A stretch of DNA of 64,000 nucleotides from Channallabes apus (Eukaryota; Chordata; Actinopteri; Siluriformes; Clariidae): assembly GCA_030522415.1 (NCBI GenBank), contig CM060127.1:10005207-10069206 (forward strand), read 5' to 3'. Below are positions 33,114 through 44,065 of the stretch, in pieces. The position numbers were made by a program, and so were the translations under genes. How positions within the stretch are numbered: position 1 is the stretch's first letter; each line of letters starts with the position of its first letter. Under the pieces are notes generated by a model. That model ran no database searches. It had not been told where the DNA came from and saw nothing but the letters and a program-made list of their open reading frames with translations.

Positions 33114-34025
33114 AACATTTTAAAAAGTGCACCAGGATTGTTAAAAGGCTTGATCATGAAGCTGAGGATGAATCACATGCACTATGTGATATTCAATTAG
33201 AGCATATCGCACTGTTTTGGGAAATCAGAACACCCTGAAAAATCTAATCTCAACTCTTTACAACCGCAGAAGGTAGTGCACTCAGTCTAGGTTAGTGCGC
33301 TCAGTGGGACAGAATGTTTGATTACAGACATTTACTGCTTTCCCTCACCTCCACCGACCTTCTGCTGTCCCTCAGAATAACAAACGGACATGCACATTCA
33401 CCCTAACACCACAAGAGCCTCATTGGTGTTCTTAATTTAGTCCTGGAGCCTTGCACTGAATCATAATTACTTACAACCATGACGCCCAAAACACTCTGTA
33501 AAAACTGCTCCTTCGCTGCATTGTTGCTTTTACCTCGGAATTTTGACCTCGGCGTGTTTGAGCTTGTGTGAGAAAGAAACATAAACCCTTCAGTGTTCAA
33601 CCCTCCTTAGCAACCAGCTCGCCAGCGAAGCATATCTCCCCAAAACAGTGAACTGTAAAGTCAGGGTTAAAGATTGAAGAGTAAATATGTCTGTATGTTG
33701 ATTGATGTAAAACTACTACTTTACCTGTACACACCGTCACTTGTTTGCTGATGTGATGTCAGTTCATGAAATCTGGGTTGAGAAGACCATCTCGCGTTCC
33801 GGGATAAGAATTCCTTTTGACTGTGGGTTATCTTTGTTTTGTTTAGTTTTTCTGTTATGACTTTTAGTCGAATGCAAAATCACATAGAAACTTTGCTGAA
33901 TGCTGAGTATTATCCACTGGCATCATTTTTTTTATAATTATTTTAATTTTTTTAATGATTTAATAATGTTTATAAAAAGTGTCAAGACTACTGGCTGAAA
34001 CACAACACAAAATAGGAAATAAACA
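33114..34025. other. Unique-looking DNA, no gene seen
   Basis: No frame over 65 codons and no repeat signal. Confidence 0.5.
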
Positions 34026-34054
34026 ATGTTAGAAAATAGGATGGAGAATAGAGT

Positions 34055-34440
34055 ATACACTACATGGACAAAAATATACACCAATAGGGAGTCGCCCCCC
34101 TTTTTGCAGCTGGACGGCCTTCCAAGAAGAGTGGAAGCTGTTACAGCTGCAAAAATTATCCATGAAAATCAAAGGATAATTGAGAACTGTACACAAAAAC
34201 ATTCTCAAACACCAGAGAGAGTTATTGCTACATCCTCCATCCAGTCAAGACATTTCCACATGTTTGGGAGATTAAAGGAGTTCCTGGGAGGCCAGCGTTT
34301 CGGGCAGGAATGCGTTTCGGTCTGTCCATGGCTCCGGCGTACTTTTACCTTGATGGTATCCAAGCACTAATAAAATAGAGAAAAAATTATATAAAAAGAG
34401 TTTTTACTCTCAGAACTGTGTCCCAGTTTGACTTAGGTTT
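34055..34440 (+). pseudogene. Chimeric Tc1/mariner remnant
   Basis: It begins with a Tc1-type end ('actacatggacaaaaata') and an inverted piece of the same Tc1 family ('ccttccaagaagagtggaag'). It continues into mariner sequence ('ttaaaggagttcctgggagg', 'ccttgatggtatccaagcac'). The 114-codon frame spans the junctions but is not a coherent protein. Confidence 0.5.
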
Positions 34441-34944
34441 TTTCAAATTATGATTTAGTTACAGCATAAATTTAAAGCTCAGAATATCCAGTTTGGAGCA
34501 GGACATAAAAACAGAAACAAGTAATGTGCTTTTGGGAGAAAAAAAAACTATCTTCAATAGAGCTTTAAAATCAATTGTGAAAGAAAGAGATAATCAATGC
34601 AATGACAGCACAGCACCTCTGTGTAATACAGTATGGAGTGTACAGTACATTGTTATTCTCTGTCGATACTCAGGGAGCTGAACAGGCAAAACAGTGAACA
34701 ATATATTACAGCAGTGTAAATTACAAAACACGAACGCCGTGATCAGTTTTCACATCATGTAATGCAAAAGTAATATCTCATAAAACAAACTGGAAAAAAG
34801 CTGATGTGTTTCTAAAGCTCGGCTCAAAGCCCAGGATTAAGCCTAAGCTTTTAACCTCAGGCTTTACATTACTAGAACTTTAGGATCACAAAGCTGGACT
34901 TTGTCTTGTTTCTGTTTTTGGTCATTTTCGTTTATTGTTAGTTA
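34441..34944. other. Unique-looking DNA, no gene seen
   Basis: Short frames only. Confidence 0.45.
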
Positions 34945-35083
34945 AACCTCGGCTTGCTCATCAGGGACAATCTGATCATTTTGATTAATGCATTTTTTCT
35001 CACGTCATACTCATTTCCCTAATTTTCTTTTTATTCTGTAAAATGATCATTGTTAAACGTGCTATGTGAATTGAATTGAATTG
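34945..35083 (+). repeat. Old L2 LINE 3' fragment
   Basis: 'ctcggcttgctcatcaggga' and the terminal 'gaattgaattgaattg' match the L2 3' end at 43050-43200 with clear divergence and an internal change of sequence. Confidence 0.65.
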
Positions 35084-35254
35084 AATTGTTATTTCCATTT
35101 TTATTTCCATTTAAATTTTCTAGGGTTAGGGTCAGTGTTATCTTTTGTACAGACAGGTTTTTATATTTCGTATATATTTTTTAAAAATGTATATTTTGTT
35201 CTATTTTCTTATAGTTTCAGCTATTTATTTCTTGTTAATTGTTTTTCAATTTTT

Positions 35255-35360
35255 AAGGTCACTGTCGGTCGTATAAGCATTTCACTGCATATCGTACTGT
35301 GTATGACTGTGTATGACTGTGTATGTGACAAATGAAATTTTCATTTTCATTTTGAATGGA
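35255..35360 (+). repeat. LINE-type 3' tail fragment
   Basis: 'catttcactgcatatcgtac' with repeated 'tgtgtatgact' units and 'gtgacaaatgaaatttt' resembles the 3' end common to fish non-LTR elements. No coding part remains. Confidence 0.4.
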
Positions 35361-36159
35361 TGGATGACAGTGCTGGGACAATATTAAGTATTTATACTGT
35401 ATGCATCTCTATGAAGTATATATACACACATAAATAAAGACAATAGGATCAAACTTGTCATAAAGCTGGTTAAATCTCTGATTACTTTGTTTTGGTCTGT
35501 ATCACACACAGGTAAACATGAGCACAATAATCAGATGGTTTATTTTGTACTGTTAGCTTTTCTTTACGCATGTACTCTTTTCTATTCAACTAATTTGCTG
35601 CATATGTTAAATTGTAAATACTGTAATATGTGTATCACTGCGCTTTTACCTTTCACTTTCACATTTACATCTTTTTGCAATTGAAAAGAAAGAAAGAAAA
35701 AAAACTGTTGTTTATATGATTCCCATTTTATGAGGAAATGATTGTTGGAAAAAGATTGTTGTTGTTGTTTTTTTTTGTCAGAAGATGAAAGCTGGCTTAT
35801 AAATTGGGTCCTTTTTGCTATAGCACTTTTGTGTAACGCTGTGCAACACTTCAAGCACGTCAGCTAAAAACAGCAGTTTCCCTGTGTGACGTGTTCGATG
35901 TGTGTGATCACCTGTGTGTAGTGTAGGTCGTTTTTCTGCATAGTTTTCCATCTGGCACCATTTCCTTTTCACCTCACATAATTCACACGTTTGTAATTTG
36001 TCTCTGCAGGGTGCCCCAGAAGTCTCAATACAGAGGGAAACTACCGTAATTAAGTAATTATGTGTGTAACAGCAGACGTGTTAACACAAGTTCATGATGA
36101 GTGGGAGTGAGGTTTACTAGAGGAGGTTTCATAAACAACGTGGCATTTTGCTAATAGAT

Positions 36160-36169
<10 letters not shown>

Positions 36170-36198
<29 letters not shown>
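36170..36198. repeat. (ATT)n microsatellite
   Basis: About nine ATT units after a T-run. Confidence 0.9.
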
Positions 36199-36972
36199 CT
36201 TTCTCCTGCGTATAGAGATTTGTGAGACATGCTGTAGATTTCCTCATTTTCAAACACTGATTCTCTGATAAATTTATGAACATATTCTTTTTATGAACAC
36301 ATTCCCTTACTTTCACTGTTTAGTTGTCATTTCCTTTTCCTACTCCTTCCTCAACTCCTTTTATGGAGTTTTGTGGGTGTCAATATATGCAAATGAGCTG
36401 CCTCAGGAAAACATATCGCACTTTACAGATGCAGGTGAGTGAGAAGATAATCAGATTTTTCAGTTTGTTTTGTCAGTTTGTTTTGCCTCCCACAGACAGT
36501 TACACACAACTTTAATAACATATCTAAAGGGTCGTTAGAGTTTGAAATATCAGTTTAATTCCGTCGTATGCAGTTTCGATTTGACCTTCATTACTGAGCA
36601 AAAACTATGCTTTTTAGTTTGCGACAAATTATAATCCAGCTCGCTTATTAAACTCTTGCACGTGCAAACTGCTCTTCAGGGTTGCCAGATCTTATGTAAT
36701 AACTCATATTGTATCTCAACTACTGTATGCACATACGTTCTTCGACTCAAATTAAAATGAAATTTTTATTACCAGCATTGTGACATATTTTCCTGCCAAA
36801 GGTAATAAAAGTAGCCCAGTTGCTGGAAAACAGTCGAATCTGGCAACACAGCTTGCTCAAATTTGCACAGCCTGACAAGGGAAACTCTGAAAAATTTCTG
36901 GACATCAATACTGTGCCTTCCTCCAGACAAGAAAACTTGATTATTTATGTAACAACCCCAGAAGCAACCTCA

Positions 36973-36994
36973 CCCCCCCCCCCCCCCCCCCCCC
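36973..36994. repeat. C-homopolymer, 22 bases
   Basis: An uninterrupted run of C, prone to length change and sequencing error. Confidence 0.95.
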
Positions 36995-37683
36995 TCCTCG
37001 TATTTTCCAACCACTCAGCATCATCCGTGTATTAATCACCGAACTGGGGTGCGTTTCCCAAAAGCATCGTTAGCCAACTATGGTCGCAAGTTCCGTCGTT
37101 ACCAACATAGTTCAACAACTAGGTGTTTCCCGAAACCATAGTTCAAACGAACATTCGCAAACAGCGTCGCAAACTTACGTGGTTGGAACTACAGCCTTCG
37201 ACCTGTGGTTAGAAGCAGAGTTCCTCACCGCGGCTGGGTGTGTTCTATTCACAGTTAACGACCCTACACCCTATTAGTTTCTAAAAAAATTCCCAACCAC
37301 TTTGAGCGATTTGGAAAACTTAATGTTTTGGTGCTCAGATATTAGGTTATTTATTTTTCGGTTATTTTGATTACAAATTCACTTTAAACGATATAACAGC
37401 GGTACCATCGCAATTATTCTCCCTTCGAAGTGCCCTACAGAAGCATTATTTATGCCGGTTGGAACACAGCCTTGGTTTCGTTTGTGCGAAGAAAAGGCGA
37501 GTTTTTAACTGAGTATCTTTAAACATACCCAAAGAGAAATGTCTCATAACAATTTTTGTAGTATTATGTTAGAGGTTTTCACTTATAATGAATGTTATCT
37601 GAATGTTATACAGTGCACAAAGTGTTAAGCACTAAGAAATTGTAAAATTTATGCACTACCATAGTGTAAGCCTATTTAAAATA

Positions 37684-37965
37684 TTACTCAATATATTTAA
37701 GCCTATTTAAAATATTACTCGATACATATTCAATGAATGTACCCAAATAAATCAACAAACTGGGGTTTGGGCACTGGCTGGGAATCGAACCCGGGCCGTC
37801 CACACGGTAAGCAGAACAGCTACCGCTGAGCCACAAGTTGGTCACACCTGCAAAGTCCCTCCACTTGTTTCTGACTTCCTCTGGGCTTCTCTCATACCCA
37901 TTCCCAGAAGCATACATTTTTTGTGCGATTTCATTCCAATTTTTTGTCCGAATTTGTAACTGCAA
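37684..37965 (-). pseudogene. Myb/SANT-like protein fragment, disrupted
   Basis: The first third of this 93-codon frame reads TKNWNEIAQKMYASGNGYER followed by SPEEVRNKWRDF. It has the Trp spacing and helix pattern of a Myb/SANT DNA-binding domain of the type found in PIF/Harbinger accessory proteins. After AGVT the frame runs into a tRNA-like insertion and then AT-rich DNA, so the rest of the protein is lost. The start shown is not ATG (TTG in the sequence); the domain probably began further upstream. Confidence 0.65.
37750..37848 (-). repeat. tRNA-like insertion (tRNA-derived SINE or pseudo-tRNA)
   Basis: The minus strand reads 'gtggctcagcggtagctg' (A-box-like D arm) and 'cccgggttcgattcccagcc' (B-box-like T arm). 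The anticodon-arm-like hairpin between them would carry ACC. The T stem has a mismatch and the acceptor stem does not pair well, so it is not a working tRNA gene. Confidence 0.6.
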
Positions 37966-38599
37966 GCTCTTTTTTTTTTAGTAAATTGTGGTTTTCGTGT
38001 CATTTTTTCACGTCAACTCTCATTAAACCATGGCTGTATGTAAAGGGACTTATATAGGAAATAATATTGAGCAAAATAGGTAACAGGTGTTCACAACACA
38101 ATCCCAGCGTTTTCAAAGCCCATCATTTCTTTTTATTTTAATTGTACTGATGTATCAATACCAAATAAAAAATGAGTTCAAATGAAATATTGAAAAATGA
38201 AAAATGTTGCGTTTGTGACATTATTACACCACGTCTACGTTACGTCACTGCGAAAGCGCATTGAATGCGAGCCGAAGAGAGAGAGAGAGAGAAAAAATAA
38301 ACACACTATACAGTAGGGGGCGATATGTGCCTATTGCACTACTCCGTCATTGTATCGAAGAAGAAGAAGAACTACTGTTCAAACCAACGTAGTTCTAACC
38401 ATGGAAGTGCGACGCAGGTACTATGGTTTTGGGAAACACTTGTGACTAGTTAGTTATTTTCTTCAACGTTGCATCGTACTATGGTGGTTAAGCAAAGAGC
38501 TACATAGTTGTACGGGAAACGCACCCCTGATCATCTGATTCTCACCTTTACGCCTTTATGTTTGAATGATTTATAAAACATAAAACATTCCTCTGAAGC

Positions 38600-38810
38600 T
38601 GCTCAGGTACAGCGACTGGACTCAAAACTGAGAGTCAAATATGTGCTAAAAAAATGGGAGCCAAAAAGTCCTTCAGGAAGCCTGGAGACCTGTTCCTCAA
38701 GACTACATTAAAAATACAAGAAAGTCCAGCTTTTAGGAAGCAAAATATAAAGAATGAGGGACAGCTCTAGACTTCTGCACTTTGCACAGTACTGAATATG
38801 AATAAAGCAA
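38600..38810 (+). pseudogene. Tc1-like transposase C-terminal remnant
   Basis: Homologous to 10415-10610 in the opposite orientation: aagtccttcaggaagcctgg, then 'aaatacaagaaagtc'. It ends near 'tttgcacagtactgaatatg', which looks like a Tc1 terminal repeat. Confidence 0.5.
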
Positions 38811-39563
38811 TATTACATCAGTGAACTGACAACATGACTTCTGTCTTTACTTTGACAAAATCTCATTTGGCTTTTTTTTTTTTATTAACCATACTGACAT
38901 TTTTCATAGACATGGCTAGCTGTAAAATTTATTCAGCATTTTGAAACAACTTCTGCTAAAAGGTAGAGCAGGTAGCAGATCAGGTTTGTGTATGAAAAGG
39001 AATCATTTCAACCTTCTAACCATCTATCCATATATCTATCCATGCATCAATTTTCCATGCTGCTTATGCTGTTTAGGGTCTCTGGCACACACACACACAC
39101 CTGCAGGTGTGAGGTAACAGTGCGAACACTAAGCCACCGGGTCACGTTTCTTATAAAAACAGTCAAATCTTGAAAACTTTTAATAGATTTTAACTCTTTA
39201 AAAGGTCTTAATCTATGAGTACTGTAGTACACTTGCAGTTTGTTTGCTGAGCGTCATGTGATCACAACTGAACCAGTGGTTCCTCTCTCTCTTGTGCTGT
39301 GGGATTGTGGGTAATAATGCCTCATGCTCAGTCTCAGTGCCCGTGCATCACTCGTACAGTCAACATCCGTGTGCGTGTGTCCTGTTTATTATAACATATT
39401 TCGTGTCCAAGTGATTGTTCTTTAGTAACTGTGCTGCAACAACGGCCTCCATGAAGAAAAAGGTAAAAGAGGCTGTAGCAGTGCAGGAGATCGATCTGTT
39501 TAACAACGATGCACTGTTAAAGTTTCTAGTTTGCCGACTCTCTGTCAGAGAACAGTGATTCCG

Positions 39564-39566
<3 letters not shown>
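38811..39566. other. Mostly unique DNA; possible SINE scrap near 39030-39150
   Basis: 'caggtgtgaggtaacagtgc' and 'gaacactaagccaccgggtc' could be a minus-strand SINE head. No gene is seen. Confidence 0.35.

Positions 39567-39618
<52 letters not shown>
39567..39618. repeat. (GT)n microsatellite
   Basis: About 26 uninterrupted GT units. Confidence 0.98.
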
Positions 39619-39619
<1 letters not shown>

Positions 39620-39720
39620 GTCCTACACAGTCCTACACTTTATTTTTTGTATTGATTATTTTTATATGTATATTTTTGGTCTGTGAAACAAATCATCAGC
39701 GTTTCCGTTATTACTTATGG

Positions 39721-39815
39721 CGAGATTCACTTTGATATACGAGTGCTTTGGATTACTGTACACGCACACTTCCCTGAACGAATTATGCTCGCAGTCCGAG
39801 GTTTAACTGCACTGT
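39721..39815 (+). repeat. Transposon 3'-end remnant ('acgagtgctttggatta' family)
   Basis: 'gatatacgagtgctttggat' and 'cgaattatgctcgcagtccg' match the right part of a fish repeat. The left part of the same family appears at 40898-40990 in the same orientation, with other DNA between, so the two are separate remnants. Confidence 0.45.
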
Positions 39816-39836
39816 ATATAATATGTTTTCATGTTC

Positions 39837-39942
39837 ATGGTGGCGTAGTGGAGTTTACATGTTCTCCCTGTGCTTGGTGGGATTCTTCCAGATACTCCGG
39901 TTACAGTCCAAAGATATGCAGATTAGGCTTATTGGTACACTA
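39837..39942 (+). repeat. V-SINE-like fragment, internally deleted
   Basis: The head 'tggtggcgtagtgg' joins directly to 'agtttacatgttctccctgt' and 'aaagatatgcagattagg'. The B-box part and tail are lost. Confidence 0.65.
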
Positions 39943-40164
39943 CAGTAGGCATGAGAGCAACAGATTATATGATTTTTTTACTAATATTATAATTAATTAT
40001 ACAACAATTAATTCCTGGGTTGGACAGTGAAGTTCCTAAGAGTTCCTATATGTGTATATGTGTATATGTTTTACTGTGTGTATGTATAGTGTGTGAGATC
40101 GAACGTGTACAACAGTAGCATTAGTGACATCATCAGCGGACACAGCGAATGATGCAATAGTTAA
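39943..40164. other. Spacer, nothing recognised
   Basis: Short AT-rich DNA with GT-rich words. Confidence 0.4.
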
Positions 40165-40265
40165 TCAGATTCAATTCAGTCAATGTTATTTGTACAGCAC
40201 TTTTTGCTCACTTTCACTAAGCAGCTCTACATAATCAACTGAAGATGAAAAATAAGAAGAGACTC
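40165..40265 (-). repeat. Old L2 LINE 3' fragment
   Basis: 'attcaattcagtcaatg', 'ttatttgtacagcacttttt' and 'gctctacataatcaa' follow the L2 terminus at 21051-21120 with divergence. Confidence 0.6.
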
Positions 40266-40579
40266 CAGCTTTACTGTACAGTACATGACGCACCTTTAAT
40301 GAATGCAAAAACAAACCAAATGTCATGGACTCGATACACTTATGCTACATAATAAAGTTTATTAATACTTTTAGTTGCTGGGGAAAGATGTAATTGTTTG
40401 TTGAATGTACAGAGAACATATGCTCAGCTTATTATGACTACATTAATTAGCTCTAAAAAGTTTATTTATCCCGCTTTGCTTTATGTCTTTAATACATAGG
40501 CCAGTATGAAAGACCTCCCATGATGAGGAATTGTTCGTTTGTTTTTTCCAGCGCATTCATTACCACTTCGACTAAATAG

Positions 40580-40580
<1 letters not shown>

Positions 40581-40616
<36 letters not shown>
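40581..40616. repeat. (CT)n microsatellite
   Basis: CT units with a single G interruption. Confidence 0.95.
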
Positions 40617-40774
40617 AGCTGTGTGTTTGTGTCGGTTTTTTTTCCCTGCTCGTTTTTTTTTTTTCTAAAGCAACAACATTGGATTGTATACACTAACAAA
40701 CTTTAAAAGCATATTGATATCTGATCCTGTAAAGACTGGAACCGGATATGGAGAAGTGGTGTAGGTGTATATGG

Positions 40775-40895
40775 TACCAGTCGAAGGTTTGGACACACCA
40801 GCGAATTCAGTGGGTTTTCTTCATTTTGATTGTTTTTAAAATTGTATATTAATACTAAAGACATTGATATTATGACAGAACAAAGATGGAAATAC
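40775..40895 (+). repeat. DNA transposon end fragment ('gtttggacacacc' family)
   Basis: 'taccagtcgaaggtttggac' is the terminal repeat of a common vertebrate DNA element. Only this end and about 100 bp of diverged interior are present. Confidence 0.5.
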
Positions 40896-40897
40896 AG

Positions 40898-40990
40898 CGG
40901 TACCTCAGCGTACGAATTTAATCCGTCCACTAGGCGAGTTCTAAACGCAAAATGTCATATTGTGAAACAAATTTTTGCATATTAAAATGA
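40898..40990 (+). repeat. Transposon 5'-end remnant, partner family of 39721
   Basis: 'cagcggtacctcagcgtacg' and 'atattaaaatgatt' match the left part of the family described at 39721-39815. Confidence 0.45.
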
Positions 40991-41044
40991 TTAAAACATT
41001 TTTAAGTGAAATGTGTAATAAATAGAAATTAAACCTTAATTTGT

Positions 41045-41215
41045 GGCAGTGTATGGTGGCCTAGTGCTTAGCACTGTGGTCTTGCACCTCCAGGGCTCGG
41101 GTTCGATTCCCACATCAGATTTGTGTGTGTGGAGTTTGCATGTCCTCCCCGTGTTTGATGGGGTTCCTCCGTGTTCTCCAGGTTTCCTCTCACAGTCCAA
41201 AGACATGCAGATCAG
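41045..41215 (+). repeat. V-SINE-like copy, 5' half (split)
   Basis: The head 'tggtggcctagtgcttagca' and the body run to 'aagacatgcagatcag', where the 3.39-kb element begins. The SINE resumes at 44606. Confidence 0.85.
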
Positions 41216-41673
41216 GGCCCGGTTTCTCGAAAGCTTCTTATCGCTAAGTAGTTCTTAAGTCGTACCTTAACCTCTCTCTTAACTTTATGGCGCATTTCCC
41301 GAAACGTTCTTACGCTAAGTATCTCTTAGCTAAGTCACACATTCGTGAGGTTGGTCTGGACCAACCTTAACTCATACTTAGCGTAGTTTCAGCTCAAGAC
41401 GCTAGTCGCCGCCATTGAGCAGCAGTCTTTATAAATCAGCGGTGTATGGAAACGCATTATGGCACGTTATCAAAGTCGTATTAATGATGGAATATACTGT
41501 AGACCTGTTTAAGAATTTTATTTTATTTGATATCAGAACTAATAGAGTGACTTTTAATTAGCCTATTTCATAATGTGACTAACGCATTAAAATTGGCAAT
41601 CACTATTAATATTAAACAGGTGGCGAACAATTTGGCAGCGATACAGCGTGGTGTTGTGTAAGAAATAAGTGAA

Positions 41674-43200
41674 AGATAAGAAATACATTGTCGGTAAACG
41701 ATGCAGAAAATCTAGTTCATGCTTTTATCACTTCTATGTTGGACTATTGTAATGCCTTACTGTCTGGTTGTTCAGTTAGGTGCATAAACAAGCTTCAGCT
41801 AGTCCAGAATGCAGCAGCGAGAGTCCTCACTAGAACCAGAAGATATGAGCACATCACCCCTATCCTATCTTCACTGCATTGGCTCCCTGTGAAATTTCGC
41901 ATTGATTTTAAAATACTACTCTTGACATATAAAGCATTAAATGGTCTCGCACCGCAGTATCTGAGCGAACTGCTAGTGTCTTACGATCCGCCACGCCTAC
42001 TTCGATCAAAGGATGCAGGCTGCTTATCAGTACCGCGTATTATGAAAACTACAGCTGGGGGCGGAGCTTTTTCTTACAAAGCCCCAAAATTATGGAATAG
42101 TCTTCCAAATAGTGTTCGGGACTCAGACACAGTCTCAGTGTTTAAGTCTAGGCTCAAAACCTATTTATTTAGCCAAGCATTTTTATAAATAGATTTGCCA
42201 TAAGGTAAAGGAGCAGATCTGGGGGACTCATGGACGTAGAGTATTACGGTGAACTGGTATGTTTAGATGCTGTCTTCCTCAGTCTCATTTGATCACTCAG
42301 GTTTGTTGACGGTGAGGTGATTGTTTGCTTTACATATCAGTTCCCCCTCATGTTTGTGTTTCCTTCTGGCTCTCCCTTTTAGTTATGCTGTCATAGTTAG
42401 TCCTGCCGGAGTCCCTGCTTGCACTCTACAGTAAATATACATTCACATTAGACATTGTGACTGTGACCATACCTAATTGCAATCTCTCCTCCTCTTCTCT
42501 TCCTCCCCCTCTTTCTCTTTCCTCTCTCCCCCTGTCTCCCCCTTTCACTCTTTCTCTCTCTCTCTCTCTCTCTGTCGAGCTACACATGTGGTTCCTGAGC
42601 TGCCAGTGATCCAGACTCCCTCTGCCCTCCGGACCTGTCTGATCCATCCTGGTGCCCGGTTTCTGGTTGGAGGTCTCGTCGCATGGATGCCCCGTGTGTC
42701 TCTTTAGGATGCGTCTGGTGTCTGGGGATGATTCTATCTACTTAGAAGATGGTTCTGGCCTCGACTGGTGTTGGCAACTGTTTCTCTGAGGACTTGACAA
42801 TTCGATAGTTCAGGACTGGAACTTTCTACAAGTCTATCTGAGTCTCCAATAACTACTATACTCCATTTTAACATCAATTAACATCAACTATTATAGCTGA
42901 ACCTAACACTTAACACTGTATAAATGCAGATAATTTCCTGCTATCTGTTTCACCCAGATGAGGATGGGTTCCCTGTTGAGTCTGGTTCCTCTCAAGGTTT
43001 CTTCCTATTACCATCTCAGGGAGTTTTTCCTTGCCACTGTCGCCCTCGGGCTTGCTCACCAGGGACTATCTGAACATTTTGATTCATACACATTCACATT
43101 CCATACAAACTTAAATAATTCTTTTGATTGTGTAAAGCTGTTTTGAGACAATGTCAATTGTTAAAAGCGCTATACAAATAAACTGAATTGAATTGAATTG
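41674..43200 (+). mobile_element. 5'-truncated L2 LINE
   Basis: This copy holds the last part of ORF2, the full 3' untranslated region and the TTGAA tail (about 43180-43199) of the same family as 20987-26090. It is very similar by eye, which implies that both are fairly young. 5' truncation is the usual outcome of LINE insertion. It lies within the Harbinger-like element. Confidence 0.9.
41688..42188 (+). pseudogene. L2 ORF2 C-terminal fragment
   Basis: The 166-codon frame aligns end to end with the last ~166 residues of the 990-residue ORF2 with fewer than ten differences by eye, e.g. HWLPVK for HWPPVK and TAGGGA for TAGGRA. The stop is two codons earlier. Endonuclease and reverse transcriptase are absent, so it is non-functional; the Met at the start is incidental. 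Confidence 0.9.
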
Positions 43201-43679
43201 TGTTAAACTGAAGACGGCGCGGTCCGTGGAGCCGTGTGGGTCATGTACATTTTTCCTTTAGACAAAACTTCAGCCCTTTTCATATTTTCCCCGTGGTCGT
43301 TATTAAAAAAAAAAAAGTAAAAAGTTTTGCTTTCCAAGGCAACAGATTATGGAGCTTCTTGAGCTGCTCAGACCTGCGCGTGCCAGACCAACGCGTCGTA
43401 CTTACTGTACTTACACTCCCCGTCCCGATGTCCAGCTGCTCGCTGCTTTTTGTTTAAAAGTTTAAAATATGTTTCATTGATCATTAGCCATTATCCATGA
43501 CTTTATGGACTTTTCTTTTGACACGTTTTATTTTTATGAAATTTGATTTAGTTAAATGAGAAAATAACCATGGGAGTTTCAAACCCCGCATCCATTCATG
43601 TTTCTGGGTGATTGTAATGTTTAATACCCCTACAGTATTCACTTATGCGGTTTGACTCGGTGTGAGATGCAGTGTGTTA

Positions 43680-44065
43680 TACCCCTATCTCACCTGCACG
43701 GTCTCGCGCTGTGGTCGTAAGCAGTGTTCATCATGATTCACCCCGAGTTTTTGCGCTGTGATTCCGTTTCTTTCCGCGTGAAAAATTAAACGTTTAATGT
43801 TAAAGGAACGTCGCGGGCAATCGCGGCAGCTCACGGAGATGAGTCAGGCCACACAGGTGAGAGAGGGGTATTAGGCACCGTGATCCGCCTCGAGTGGCCG
43901 CCCAATGGTCCGCAAAGATCTGCAAGGTCCACTAGCTTCCCCATGTTAAACATTTTTATTTTTTTTGCGTGGTAAAATGGAAACGTAATAACAGCACCAA
44001 AACTCGCGCCGAATCATAATGAATCATAATAAATCAAACGGCCCCGCGTAGGTGAGATAGGGGTA
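43680..44065. mobile_element. 386-bp MITE with TTA target duplication
   Basis: It starts 'tacccctatctcacctgcac' and ends 'gtaggtgagataggggta', a 16-bp perfect inverted repeat that continues with few mismatches. TTA flanks both sides (43677-43679 and 44066-44068). The size, ends and 3-bp TWA duplication fit a PIF/Harbinger MITE. Related words ('aatacccctacag' at 43623, 'gagaggggtattaggc' at 43862) lie nearby and may be older pieces. Confidence 0.75.

Larger units (their letters stand above)
35361..37043. other. Unique-looking DNA with simple repeats, no gene seen
   Basis: Includes (ATT)n at about 36170-36198 and a 22-base C run at 36973-36994. Short frames only. Confidence 0.5.
37047..38526. 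mobile_element. PIF/Harbinger-like element, CTG target duplication
   Basis: The 1,480-bp element begins 'gggtgcgtttcccaaaag' and ends 'cgggaaacgcaccc'. CTG is present directly outside each end (37044-37046 and 38527-38529). Both ends are rich in 'actatgg'/'ccatagt' words. A second copy of the terminal motif (tttcccgaaac) lies 79 bp from the left end, and an inverted one about 89 bp from the right end. A Myb/SANT-like gene remnant (37850-37965, minus) inside supports PIF/Harbinger, which encodes such a protein beside its transposase. No transposase is visible, so it is nonautonomous. Confidence 0.75.
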
